Virus record (IMG/VR): IMGVR_UViG_3300022744_000106
Span: 1 to 21,881 of that record
Length of the DNA: 21,881 nucleotides
Direction: 5' to 3' (one strand)
Source: a virus
A program made the translations under genes and the position numbers. Below, in pieces: positions 1 through 7,183 of the stretch. The notes under the pieces are model-generated. The model was given only the letters and a program-made list of their open reading frames with translations. It did no database searches and was not told where the DNA came from. Numbering within the stretch: position 1 is the first letter of the stretch; the number at the start of each line of letters is the position of its first letter.

Positions 1-1364
1 CTGCGGCGGCCAACGGCGTTTACATTCAGAGGTGCTACACACCGCACCTGCGCGGCGGCTTGCTGGTTGCGGCTGACAACTCGTCCAAGAACGTCTACAT
101 CGAAGACGTTTGGGGCACTGATTGGGGCCTTCAACTGAACCCAATGCTGAACTGCTTTGTTCGGCAAATGCAAGCCACGCCTGCGTTGACTGCACAGACT
201 TCTGTGTACGGCACGCACTTCATGGATTACTACACCACGGCGCAGCCTGCAACCATTGCAGCGGCCGCATGGAGCCGGGCCACAACGATCTGTACCGTGA
301 CCAGCAACAACCACGGCTTGCGAGTGGGCGACCAAGTGCTTGTGACCGTGACCAGTGATGCAGCGGCTGTAGTGCTTGGCGTCAAGACCTTGACCCAGAT
401 CACGGCTTCGGCAACGCCCGTCAACACCGGAAACACCTTCCAGTTCACCTGCTTGAACGCAGGCGGTGCAACCGGAACACTGACCTTCACGCCGATCAAT
501 GGCCGGGTGGCCATTCAGATGAACGAGGCGACTTCTGATACTTCCAATCAGGTTGTCTTGTCTGGCGGTGCAGCCTTTACGTCTGCCGGTTCACTCTATA
601 TGCCTACGGTTGGCCAATACGCCATCTTCACGGCAGACAAGAACATTCGTGGGCACAGCACGTTCCCTAACATTCTGCCAGTGATGGCAGGCGGTACGGT
701 CGGCAATTACGACATTACTTACAGCCTTGACGGTGGAACGACCTTCAAGAACTTGATCTATCCTCGTGCGGGTGGCGGTGGAACTATCTCGACCACCAAC
801 GTGACGATGACCTCAACGACCGGCGTGGCCGTCGATGATTACGTTTTCGGCACTGGTATTGCGCCTATGGCCAAGGTGGTCAGCATCACCAATGCCACAA
901 CAATTGTGGTGAGCATTGCCAACACCGGGGCTGTGTCTGGTGTGCTGAACTTTGCACGCCTACCGTCTGAGGCAGCGATTGACCCGACGATTGGCTTCCC
1001 GCTGAAGATCAAGATTCAGACCAGCACAGCCAACACGACGGCCATCACCAGCCTGTTCTTCTACACGAACGCCAACAATACCGACCGGGCTGCAACTTAC
1101 GCCCTTGACGTGAACACAGTGACGTTCACAGGCTTGCCGACAGGGTGCGATGCTGTGGTGCTTGTGGCAGGTACCACAACGACACTTGACCTGAAGGATT
1201 CAATGGCCGGAACGACATACGGCTACACCTATTCTGGAGCACAGACGGTTGACGTTGGCTTCATTAAGCCTGGGTATGTGCCGTTTTATATCCGCAACCT
1301 TTCCCTCACTACAACTGACTCTACGATACCGGTCAGTCTTTTTGTCGATAGAAACTATATATAG
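1..1364 (+). CDS. Virion structural protein with beta-rich decorative domains (5' partial)
   Basis: The frame is open from base 3 to the TAG at 1362-1364, so the gene enters from the left; the TTG at 60 is only the first start-like codon and not a credible start. About 453 residues are visible. The protein is rich in Thr, Val, Ala and Gly with almost no Lys/Arg clusters, as in beta-sandwich surface proteins of virions. Two inserted-looking modules can be seen: one with an NHGLRVGDQV motif (about nt 279-510) and one with a DDYVFGTGIAP motif (about nt 775-970). The C-terminus (FIKPGYVPFYIRNLSL) resembles conserved ends of phage structural proteins. The position ahead of another structural gene and the neck genes fits a capsid-associated, decoration or fibre-like role, but which one cannot be decided. 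It is followed after 8 nt by the next gene, whose AGGAG overlaps its stop codon. Confidence 0.75.
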   Translation, partial: AAANGVYIQRCYTPHLRGGLLVAADNSSKNVYIEDVWGTDWGLQLNPMLNCFVRQMQATPALTAQTSVYGTHFMDYYTTAQPATIAAAAWSRATTICTVTSNNHGLRVGDQVLVTVTSDAAAVVLGVKTLTQITASATPVNTGNTFQFTCLNAGGATGTLTFTPINGRVAIQMNEATSDTSNQVVLSGGAAFTSAGSLYMPTVGQYAIFTADKNIRGHSTFPNILPVMAGGTVGNYDITYSLDGGTTFKNLIYPRAGGGGTISTTNVTMTSTTGVAVDDYVFGTGIAPMAKVVSITNATTIVVSIANTGAVSGVLNFARLPSEAAIDPTIGFPLKIKIQTSTANTTAITSLFFYTNANNTDRAATYALDVNTVTFTGLPTGCDAVVLVAGTTTTLDLKDSMAGTTYGYTYSGAQTVDVGFIKPGYVPFYIRNLSLTTTDSTIPVSLFVDRNYI

Positions 1365-1372
1365 GAGCCGAC

Positions 1373-3007
1373 ATGGCAAAAATCACATCAAAATCACAAC
1401 TCAACGTGGGCACCGAGCTTACGGTAGATGAAACCACCAAGACGTTTACTCTAAACGTTGCCGGCAACCTGATTGCGAAGGATGGCGTGACCATTCAGGC
1501 GCTGTACTCGAAGTTGGTTGACTTGTGGGCCACTTCAACGTATCAGGATAGTCCATTTCCAATGTACGCCCTTGATGCGTTATCTGGTCAGTATCAATTC
1601 GGTACGGACGGTGCAACTTACTCTGGATGGAAACCTGCTAATGACGCTACACGTCAGATGCTACGAGATGGCGGTTGGTCTGAATATAACTCGGCCGGCG
1701 TACTTGCTCGTCAGTACGTGGGTATTGTGGGCCTGGGCGTGGTGTCTTCTGGTTCGCAGCTTTACTACCAAGCCGCAAGCACCGACGCACCCACCAACTT
1801 CACCTTTACCGATCAGGTGAACCAAGGTATTCAGGTGTATGGCAACATCTCTGCTGACGCCACCACGACCACATTCGACAAGCGCACCTACTTCAAGGGC
1901 TTCGTTCGTGAGTACCAGAAGAAGTACAAGGACTCCGTGCTGTCAGACACAGGTAAGACGGCCACCGGTGCGTACTTGGTCAACTTGCTGCTGAACAACG
2001 AAACCGACTTGGACGTGACGGTGGCAGATGCCTCCATTACTGCCTCACCTTACAGTGAAATCAACGTCAAGTATTTCGCCACGGCCTTCAGCAAGGACAT
2101 TGACACTTCAGGTTCCCCGCGTGACTTCGGTATCGTGGTTGACGTTGGCACGCACTCTGGCGTGGATGGCGTGTCGAACGGCACAACGACCTTCACCACG
2201 GCTGCTGGCGGCATCACAGGTGCCAATTACACTGGCGGTACACTGATTGTTCACGAGGGCGCAGGCAAGGGCACCTACACCATCTCTGGTACGCCCACTG
2301 CCACCAGCATCACGACGACTGTGGCCGTTACCGGCTCGGCATCGGGTCTGTCTTTCACGCTGCAACGCGCAACGCCTGTTACGGCCAGCTTGCAGCAGAT
2401 TTACACCAAGATTCAGTACCAACTGCGTCAGAACAGCAACATCAACGGCCTGGCCTCTGCCGGCTCGGTGACCGGTAAGACTGCATCCCTGCTGCTGAAC
2501 TTCGTCGGTTCTGCACTGAAGGCCGGCTTCTACGCACCGACCAACCCCAACGGCGGCGGCTCGGGCGTGACCATCATGGGTTACTCAGCCTCTGATACCA
2601 ACAGCTTCACCAGCTACGACAACACGGCTGCCACCCGTGACTACCCCTATGCTTCCGCAGGAACCATCTCGTTCAATGCGCCCTTGGTTGGTGCAGGTTC
2701 GAGCTACCGCCTGATGTTCACTGCACCTCCCGGAGCAGGCAACGACTACGGCGAATCTGGTGCCATCACTGTGAACGACGCCTCTGGTTCACCGATCACA
2801 GGCACTATCAGTGCAGCAAGTATCGGATTTACCTACGATTACGACGGAAACGTGCAGGGCGGGGCTACCGCAGCGACCGACAGGGCTGTTACACTCATCG
2901 GTATTCGCCCCGGTTCTGGCAAGTTTGTGGTTGCAACTGGAACGCTGACTCGATCAAAGGCTATTAGTTTGTCTTTGGTGGCGGAGCAGGATAGAGTCTA
3001 CGCTTAA
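1373..3007 (+). CDS. Conserved phage virion structural protein, 544 aa
   Basis: ATG start with a strong AGGAG at 1363-1367. The N-terminal region (residues about 20-110) carries a LYSKLVDLWATS motif matched by LYSRSADWLATS in the next protein, so the two share a domain. Residues about 256-339 are a Gly/Thr-rich beta segment (HSGVDGVSNGTTTF onward) that looks like an inserted surface domain. The C-terminal half is again beta-rich (GYSASDTNSFTSYDNTA, then a segment with TFDYDGN-like repeats). There is no signal peptide or membrane segment. Codons in the middle of the gene are strongly C-ending, consistent with high expression of an abundant virion protein. Proteins of this type recur beside neck genes in phage structural clusters, but a precise role (fibre, decoration or large tail-associated protein) is not established here. 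Confidence 0.8.
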   Translation: MAKITSKSQLNVGTELTVDETTKTFTLNVAGNLIAKDGVTIQALYSKLVDLWATSTYQDSPFPMYALDALSGQYQFGTDGATYSGWKPANDATRQMLRDGGWSEYNSAGVLARQYVGIVGLGVVSSGSQLYYQAASTDAPTNFTFTDQVNQGIQVYGNISADATTTTFDKRTYFKGFVREYQKKYKDSVLSDTGKTATGAYLVNLLLNNETDLDVTVADASITASPYSEINVKYFATAFSKDIDTSGSPRDFGIVVDVGTHSGVDGVSNGTTTFTTAAGGITGANYTGGTLIVHEGAGKGTYTISGTPTATSITTTVAVTGSASGLSFTLQRATPVTASLQQIYTKIQYQLRQNSNINGLASAGSVTGKTASLLLNFVGSALKAGFYAPTNPNGGGSGVTIMGYSASDTNSFTSYDNTAATRDYPYASAGTISFNAPLVGAGSSYRLMFTAPPGAGNDYGESGAITVNDASGSPITGTISAASIGFTYDYDGNVQGGATAATDRAVTLIGIRPGSGKFVVATGTLTRSKAISLSLVAEQDRVYA

Positions 3008-3010
3008 AGC

Positions 3011-3547
3011 ATGGCCATCGTTTTTGATGCGGCTACAAAGCGCATCGTACTTGACAGTGCGAGCGTTACCGCGACCGAGCTTTATAGCCGGTCTGCGGAC
3101 TGGCTTGCCACATCCGACAATGCCAAATACGGCGCCGTGTTTCGCCAGGTTGGCGGGGATGATCTAGGCGGCGGGTTATCCATTCCGCCCTACTATTTCC
3201 TGCAAAACGGCTGGCGTGTGCGCCCTATGGAGATGAATCAAACGCTGGTGATTGACGGCAACCTGTTCGTGGATGGCGGTGGCGACCCCATCGTTCCAAC
3301 GCTTGGCGTGTTTCAGGTGTTAGTGAAGTCGGTGGTGCCAGTGCAGGCTCAGGGCATCAGTACCGCAGGCGGCGGCTCATCCGGGGGCATCACCACTGAG
3401 CAATACAATGCGTTGATGTTGGCTATTAACTCGCGGTCTTCGCTCACTCTCACCGATGTCAAATCAGCCGCTAGCACCGGAAGTACGGTGGTCGTTGAAG
3501 TTTTGACGGCTGATGTGACAACAAATATGCCCCTTTCGGGCGCCTAG
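3011..3547 (+). CDS. Conserved phage structural protein, 178 aa
   Basis: Starts 3 nt after the previous stop with no good Shine-Dalgarno sequence, so translational coupling is likely. The N-terminal two thirds contains LYSRSADWLATSDNAKY, a Gly-rich stretch, PPYYFLQNGWRVRP and GNLFVDGGGDP, a pattern I recognise from a widespread family of small phage structural proteins. It corresponds to the N-terminal domain of the 544-aa protein just upstream. A flexible GGGSSGG segment (about residues 121-128) leads to a short C-terminal region (ITTEQYNALMLAI and a Ser/Thr/Val-rich tail) that may oligomerise. Function is inferred only from context: a virion component made together with the upstream protein, possibly binding it through the shared domain. 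Confidence 0.75.
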   Translation: MAIVFDAATKRIVLDSASVTATELYSRSADWLATSDNAKYGAVFRQVGGDDLGGGLSIPPYYFLQNGWRVRPMEMNQTLVIDGNLFVDGGGDPIVPTLGVFQVLVKSVVPVQAQGISTAGGGSSGGITTEQYNALMLAINSRSSLTLTDVKSAASTGSTVVVEVLTADVTTNMPLSGA

Positions 3548-3555
3548 GAGAAATC

Positions 3556-4662
3556 GTGAATCCAATCACCCAAGGTGCCGTTGTCAATGTCACCGCCAAT
3601 TTGAAGCAGGCCGGCATTCCTTACGTCATAGCTTCTGGAACCGTTGTTTCTGCGCAATTTACGTCCGTTGATGGCGTAACCGTACTACTAGGCTCCATGC
3701 CTGTGCTGGAGACAACCACTGGCAGCAATTGGTCTGCTGGCAGCATTGTGGTTCCGTTGTCCAATGCCCAGACTGCGGCACTCCCAATTGGCGACATACT
3801 TATGCGCGTTACCGTGGGCACGCTGACCTGGCTGATACCCATGGAGGTTGCGGTATTCGGCGACAATAATTCCGCGCTGTTTCCCGACAAGGCTGGCACA
3901 ATTCTGAAGATGCGGACTGAGCGTCTGATGTTGGCTTACAGTAGCGCGCTGCCATCCGTGACACTGACGGATGACTACATCTGGGGAAAGCTGCGCGCCG
4001 CCGAGTCCGAGATTGCGCACACTCTGCGAGTTCCGCTGGCTCCGACTGTGTTTTTCCCCCAAACGCCGACTGCTGGCGAAATTACCGCATTGAACGGCCA
4101 GGCCTGGGCGATCGATCCTGGTTATGAGTACAGCGCGGAGTCTTTCGGGTACAACGACAAGTGGGGCATGATCAAGATGCGAAACAAGCCGCTGCAGTCA
4201 GTTAGTCGAGTTCGCTTTGCCTACCCTGGTGGAGCTGGCTCCTATTACGATCTTCCGCTCGATTGGCTGCGAATGGACAAGAAGTACGGAACCATTCAGT
4301 TCGTTCCCTCAAGCACAGCGTTTGTGGCGCCACTCAATAACTTCGTCATGCAGGCAATTGGTGGCGGGCGGTCCATCCCTTTGGCCATCCAGATCACCTA
4401 CGTCGCCGGACTCGCCAACGCTGCGTCAGACTACCCTGAGCTGGTGGACGTCGTTATGAAGAAGGCATCACTGAAGATCATTGAGGACGCATTCCTGCCG
4501 CAATCCGGATCAATCAGCGCCGACGGCCTATCTCAATCAATGAGTGTCGATATGGACAAGCACCACGACACGATCGACCGAATTCTAAATGGCGGAAAGG
4601 GGTCGAATGGTGGCCTCATGTCAGCCATTCATGGCGTTCGTTTTGGTGTGATGGGGGCGTAA
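3556..4662 (+). CDS. Head-tail connector (neck) protein, gp6-like, 368 aa
   Basis: GTG start at 3556 with AGGAG at 3546-3550. Residues about 1-105 form a beta/Ig-like domain (VVNVTANLKQAG to LTWLIPMEVAVFG). From about 130 there is a helical connector-like part (YIWGKLRAAESEIAHTL, where an acidic-basic helix precedes a proline-rich loop), followed by the conserved WAIDPGYEY, WGMIKMRNKPL, DWLRMDKKYGTIQFVP and ITYVAGLANA motifs and a C-terminal helix ending in a SISADGLSQSMSVD segment. This set of motifs is familiar from phage connector/head-completion proteins that sit beneath the portal and receive the tail. It lies 1 nt from the next gene and belongs to the neck group. The assignment to connector is from family memory and context; the N-terminal Ig-like extension is longer than in minimal connectors. 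Confidence 0.75.
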   Translation: MNPITQGAVVNVTANLKQAGIPYVIASGTVVSAQFTSVDGVTVLLGSMPVLETTTGSNWSAGSIVVPLSNAQTAALPIGDILMRVTVGTLTWLIPMEVAVFGDNNSALFPDKAGTILKMRTERLMLAYSSALPSVTLTDDYIWGKLRAAESEIAHTLRVPLAPTVFFPQTPTAGEITALNGQAWAIDPGYEYSAESFGYNDKWGMIKMRNKPLQSVSRVRFAYPGGAGSYYDLPLDWLRMDKKYGTIQFVPSSTAFVAPLNNFVMQAIGGGRSIPLAIQITYVAGLANAASDYPELVDVVMKKASLKIIEDAFLPQSGSISADGLSQSMSVDMDKHHDTIDRILNGGKGSNGGLMSAIHGVRFGVMGA

Positions 4663-4663
4663 T

Positions 4664-5305
4664 ATGCGACTCAATCCGGCCGCATTTAACGTCTTTCTGC
4701 GCAACATTGGGCAAGAGCTCGAATGGCGCAGGTCCTACGCCTGCGCCTGCATAAACCCGCAGTCAGGCCAGGCGGACCCGAAGCACGCGCTGTGCGTTGG
4801 CAAGGGACGTATATGGGATGCCGGCATCTCCACTATAGCCGGCGTGGCAAGCCAGAAGGTGCAGGCTCAGTGGATGCAGTCTGGCATGTTTGAGAATGGC
4901 GACATGGTTCTCAGTATCCCAGAGGACAGCCCGATCTACAATGCCGGGCAGTTTGACCGCATTGTCATGCGCAACAGCACCGATGTGTTCAGTCTGCCAA
5001 TGACTCACGGAGCGCCAACTGAGCGAGTCCTGTTCCCGGTCAAAGATATCACGCGGGTATTTTGGCTGCACCCTACGACGCGACTGATCGTCGAGGGCGG
5101 AATACCAGCGGTGAGCGATACCGGTCACCTGACGTGGGCCGGTGGCATTGGTGAACCGCCGGCTGGTATGGTCTACTCACTCAATGGCAACAAATACGAC
5201 GAGTATTTCATTTTCCAGGACTACCTGAGTGACCGAGGTGAGCACCAGGGGGCCAGGCTACCCAAGCGTGTCGTGGCAAGGAAATGGGATTTGTTTGGGC
5301 GTTAG
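4664..5305 (+). CDS. Neck/minor structural protein with Cys-His knuckle, 213 aa
   Basis: ATG one base after the previous stop, with a G-rich stretch (GGGGG, 4653-4657) as a weak ribosome site. The notable motif is C27-x-C29, then H41-x-x-C44, followed by GKGRIW: a small knuckle that could hold a metal ion. Related phage proteins I recall usually show CxC and CxxC, so His replaces one Cys here. The remainder is beta-rich (GDMVLSIPEDSPIYNAGQFDRIVM) with an acidic FIFQDYLSD near the C-terminus and a basic end (RLPKRVVARKWDLFGR). Gene order places it in the head-tail joining group as a head-closure or adaptor protein; exact role unknown. Its 3' end overlaps by 4 nt with the end of the oppositely oriented next gene, and no terminator separates the two. 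Confidence 0.7.
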   Translation: MRLNPAAFNVFLRNIGQELEWRRSYACACINPQSGQADPKHALCVGKGRIWDAGISTIAGVASQKVQAQWMQSGMFENGDMVLSIPEDSPIYNAGQFDRIVMRNSTDVFSLPMTHGAPTERVLFPVKDITRVFWLHPTTRLIVEGGIPAVSDTGHLTWAGGIGEPPAGMVYSLNGNKYDEYFIFQDYLSDRGEHQGARLPKRVVARKWDLFGR

Positions 5306-6054
5306 CCGAGCGTCCGCCTCACGGCTTCGGCCAAAAACTCGTCCGCCAAAGGTTGCATTTCCTGAGCCACACCCTGGGCGATGTTCTGACCTGGTTGCGC
5401 CGGGACTATCCAGCCCCGCGACTTTTCGCTCATAACCCTGAATGTGAGGTATGCGCTGGATTTTTTGCCTGAGCCTGTCGCCGTGTTCATGCGCACCATG
5501 CCTTGCTGGTTCTTCGATACGTTGGGACCCGTGAGGCGATCGCCCCAGTTATATTGGCGCTGCCGCACGGTTGCCGGCGCCCGCGTCAACAGGCTGAAGG
5601 CGCCGGTGCCAGATACGCGCCGACCGTGGCCGGTAATTGTGCTCAGGCTCATAGAGCGAGCCTGGTCCGGTACGGTGTCGGCGTTATGCCGGAATGGGAT
5701 AATCAGGTATCGCGTTCCTTTGTTGGTCGTCCGCACCTTCATGCTGGTGTTCAGCATCGCCTTGAGGTCGCGCGGTGGCCTCCCGGTTTCTATATCCTGG
5801 GCGTAGCGGTAATCGGACTCCACGACGGCACTGAAATCACCGATCATCCGGTACGTGATCGTCTTGGCGTAGGCGTCCTTCTCTCCGCTCCACAGCTTGG
5901 CGCGCTGCACGGCCTCAATCCAGCGCGACGCCGTGGCCTGGGCGATCCCGTTCACAGCCTGATTTACCAGTGGGAACAGTTCTGCCTTGATGCCGCGACT
6001 CAATTCCATTTGAGCGCCAAGGTCTAGCGAGATGCGGTAATTGATCGTGCTCAT
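5302..6054 (-). CDS. Tail-completion/neck protein (HK97 gp10-like role), 250 aa, on the minus strand
   Basis: The only gene on the minus strand. The predicted protein is convincing: an amphipathic N-terminal helix region (LGAQMELSRGIKAELFPLVNQAVNGIAQATASRW), an acidic-aromatic VVESDYRYAQDIETGRPPRDL segment, the motif TSMKVRTTNKGTRYLIIPFRH, an YNWGDRLTG motif, and YLTFRVMSEKSRGWIVPA near the end. These are conserved features of phage proteins encoded between connector and tail-terminator genes, where gp10-like tail-completion proteins normally sit. The ATG is at 6054-6052 with no clear Shine-Dalgarno; the leader instead carries CGTGACGCCA on the minus strand, 20 nt before the start codon. It is convergent with the gene to the left (4-nt overlap) and divergent from the gene at 6099 (44-nt gap). 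Plus-strand frames across it look like shadows. Inferred: a local inversion that kept the gene and its leader. Confidence 0.8.
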   Translation of the reverse strand: MSTINYRISLDLGAQMELSRGIKAELFPLVNQAVNGIAQATASRWIEAVQRAKLWSGEKDAYAKTITYRMIGDFSAVVESDYRYAQDIETGRPPRDLKAMLNTSMKVRTTNKGTRYLIIPFRHNADTVPDQARSMSLSTITGHGRRVSGTGAFSLLTRAPATVRQRQYNWGDRLTGPNVSKNQQGMVRMNTATGSGKKSSAYLTFRVMSEKSRGWIVPAQPGQNIAQGVAQEMQPLADEFLAEAVRRTLG

Positions 6055-6098
6055 GCCGCGAGTATGGCGTCACGCCCGCATGTCGTGACGCCAAAATC
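6055..6098. promoter_or_regulatory. Divergent intergenic region with two facing start-proximal elements
   Basis: This 44-nt gap separates two divergently oriented structural genes. TGGCGTCACG (6065-6074) and CGTGACGCCA (6084-6093) are a perfect 10-bp inverted repeat with a 9-nt loop. The right arm is part of the repeated 17-mer also found at 15078 and 19177; the left arm is the same element facing the minus-strand gene. I see no convincing -35/-10 pair for either direction. It could be an operator-like palindrome, a hairpin in RNA, or simply two copies of a gene-leader element placed head to head. Confidence 0.65.
6081..6097 (+). repeat. Start-proximal repeat element, copy 1
   Basis: TGTCGTGACGCCAAAAT, immediately before the ATG at 6099 and ending 7 nt before the ATG at 6105. 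It matches copy 2 (15078) at 15 of 17 bases and copy 3 (19177) at 14 of 17. Confidence 0.65.
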
Positions 6099-6938
6099 AT
6101 GCCCATGATCACAACGGTCCAGCCTTTGTATGCGGGGAATGCAGTCCGGGTATTTGTAGCCCCGCCTGCTGGCTCGCTTGTCTGGCGGGTGTTGCGCAAA
6201 ACGACGAGCAGCTTTTCCGGGCACGATGATGCCGGCGCATTTCTGGCATACCAGGGAAGCGACGTAGTCTTTCTCGATATTTCAGGCCTTGCCAACGACG
6301 TGCTCTATTACTGGGCAGTCTATTACACCGCAGACAATGTAACCTGGGTGGCCGGGAATGTTGTTGGCGGCACGCCGACGGCGACCTATCAGGATCACAC
6401 AACCGACGTCATGTCGAATATGCGGGAGCGCATTGAAGCGGGACTCCGCGTTGAATGTGATCGCGGTCATTTTCAAACTGAGCTTGGCTACATCCAGGTT
6501 TACACGGCGCCTCCTTCCATTGAACAAGGCCTTCGCTTTCCTCTGGTGACGATTCACCTGGAAATGGAAGACTCTGCCGATCGCGCGCTCGGGGAAAGTA
6601 TTAGCGGCGACGAGTTCGATGCCATCGGATTTTCCTGGGAAGAATCTGAGGGGTGGTTGGCTAGCGTTCGACTAATGATCATTGGCTGGTCCCTGAATAG
6701 CGACGAGCGGATCGAGTTGCGTAAAGCTATTCGTCGGCTGGTGGTGGCGAATATGTCGGTGTTCGATAGCTACGGATGGATCAAGCCAAACCTATCGCAG
6801 CAAGACGTTGACGCCATCAATGGCGAGTACCCGTCTCCAATTTATCAGGTCATGAACACGTTTTCATGCCAGGCGCCAGTGCGGGTCGGCGGCGACGTGC
6901 CGGCCATTTCAACAGTTACATCCAATTTGGTTATTTAA
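6099..6938 (+). CDS. Probable tail terminator / tail-completion protein with N-terminal FN3-like domain, 279 aa
   Basis: Residues about 5-95 look like a beta-sandwich (fibronectin type III-like) domain: VQPLYAGNAVRVFV, VVFLDISGLANDVLYYWAVYY. Then a helix with VMSNMRERIEAGLRVE introduces an alpha/beta domain (FPLVTIHLEMEDSADRALGE, WLASVRLMIIGWSLNSDERIELRKAIRRLVV) of the kind seen in tail terminator proteins that cap the growing tail tube and join it to the head. The conserved position just upstream of the sheath gene fits this. Two ATGs are possible, 6099 and 6105; neither has a Shine-Dalgarno sequence. The 6105 start puts the leader element 21 nt from the start codon, matching the 20-nt spacing at 15101 and at the minus-strand gene, so 6105 may be the real one. 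The gene ends with AAGGAG of the following gene overlapping its stop. Confidence 0.7.
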   Translation: MPMITTVQPLYAGNAVRVFVAPPAGSLVWRVLRKTTSSFSGHDDAGAFLAYQGSDVVFLDISGLANDVLYYWAVYYTADNVTWVAGNVVGGTPTATYQDHTTDVMSNMRERIEAGLRVECDRGHFQTELGYIQVYTAPPSIEQGLRFPLVTIHLEMEDSADRALGESISGDEFDAIGFSWEESEGWLASVRLMIIGWSLNSDERIELRKAIRRLVVANMSVFDSYGWIKPNLSQQDVDAINGEYPSPIYQVMNTFSCQAPVRVGGDVPAISTVTSNLVI

Positions 6939-6947
6939 GGAGACTAC

Positions 6948-7172
6948 ATGGCAACCGAGACCACCAAGCAGCAGGCGGAGGTCACCGAGGTGACGGCGGC
7001 CCCGGATACCGGGGTTTCAATCAATGAATTTTGCGCTCGGCTGTCAGAGACGATGACCAAGCCTGAATTGATCAACGCTTTTGCGTATGTCGAGCGCGCC
7101 GCTGGTCGCGTGAAGGATACCGGGTTGGCCTACCGCTCCCGGTTCGACTTGTTCGTTAATCAGCCTGTTTAA
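6948..7172 (+). CDS. Small conserved protein preceding the sheath, 74 aa
   Basis: ATG with an ideal AAGGAG at 6937-6942. The N-terminal 25 residues are polar and probably disordered (TETTKQQAEVTEVTAAPDTG); the rest is a compact helical region (SINEFCARLSETMTKPELIN, AAGRVKDTGLAYRSRFDLF) ending in NQPV. Small proteins with this EFC-RLS and GRVKDT pattern are known next to sheath genes in other phages, but I know no assigned function. It could be an assembly factor or a minor tail component. Strong ribosome site and position suggest co-expression with sheath and tube. Confidence 0.7.
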   Translation: MATETTKQQAEVTEVTAAPDTGVSINEFCARLSETMTKPELINAFAYVERAAGRVKDTGLAYRSRFDLFVNQPV

Positions 7173-7183
7173 GCGAGGTCATC

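Noticed and set aside
5444-6027. Plus-strand open frames (5444-5806, 5503-6027) across the inverted gene
   Set aside because: They would restore uniform strand use, but their translations look like noise (Arg/Pro/Leu-rich), whereas the minus-strand translation carries conserved phage motifs.
5269-6093. Invertible DNA segment (phase variation) around the minus-strand gene
   Set aside because: Only the right side has a clear palindrome. The left side has just TGTCGTGGCAAGGAAAT (12 of 17 matches, same orientation, inside coding sequence), which is not a matching inverted site, and no recombinase gene is visible.
6901-6942. Promoter-like TTCAAC / TTATTT before the small gene and sheath
   Set aside because: Matches to sigma70 boxes are too poor, and the bases are coding for the end of the previous gene.
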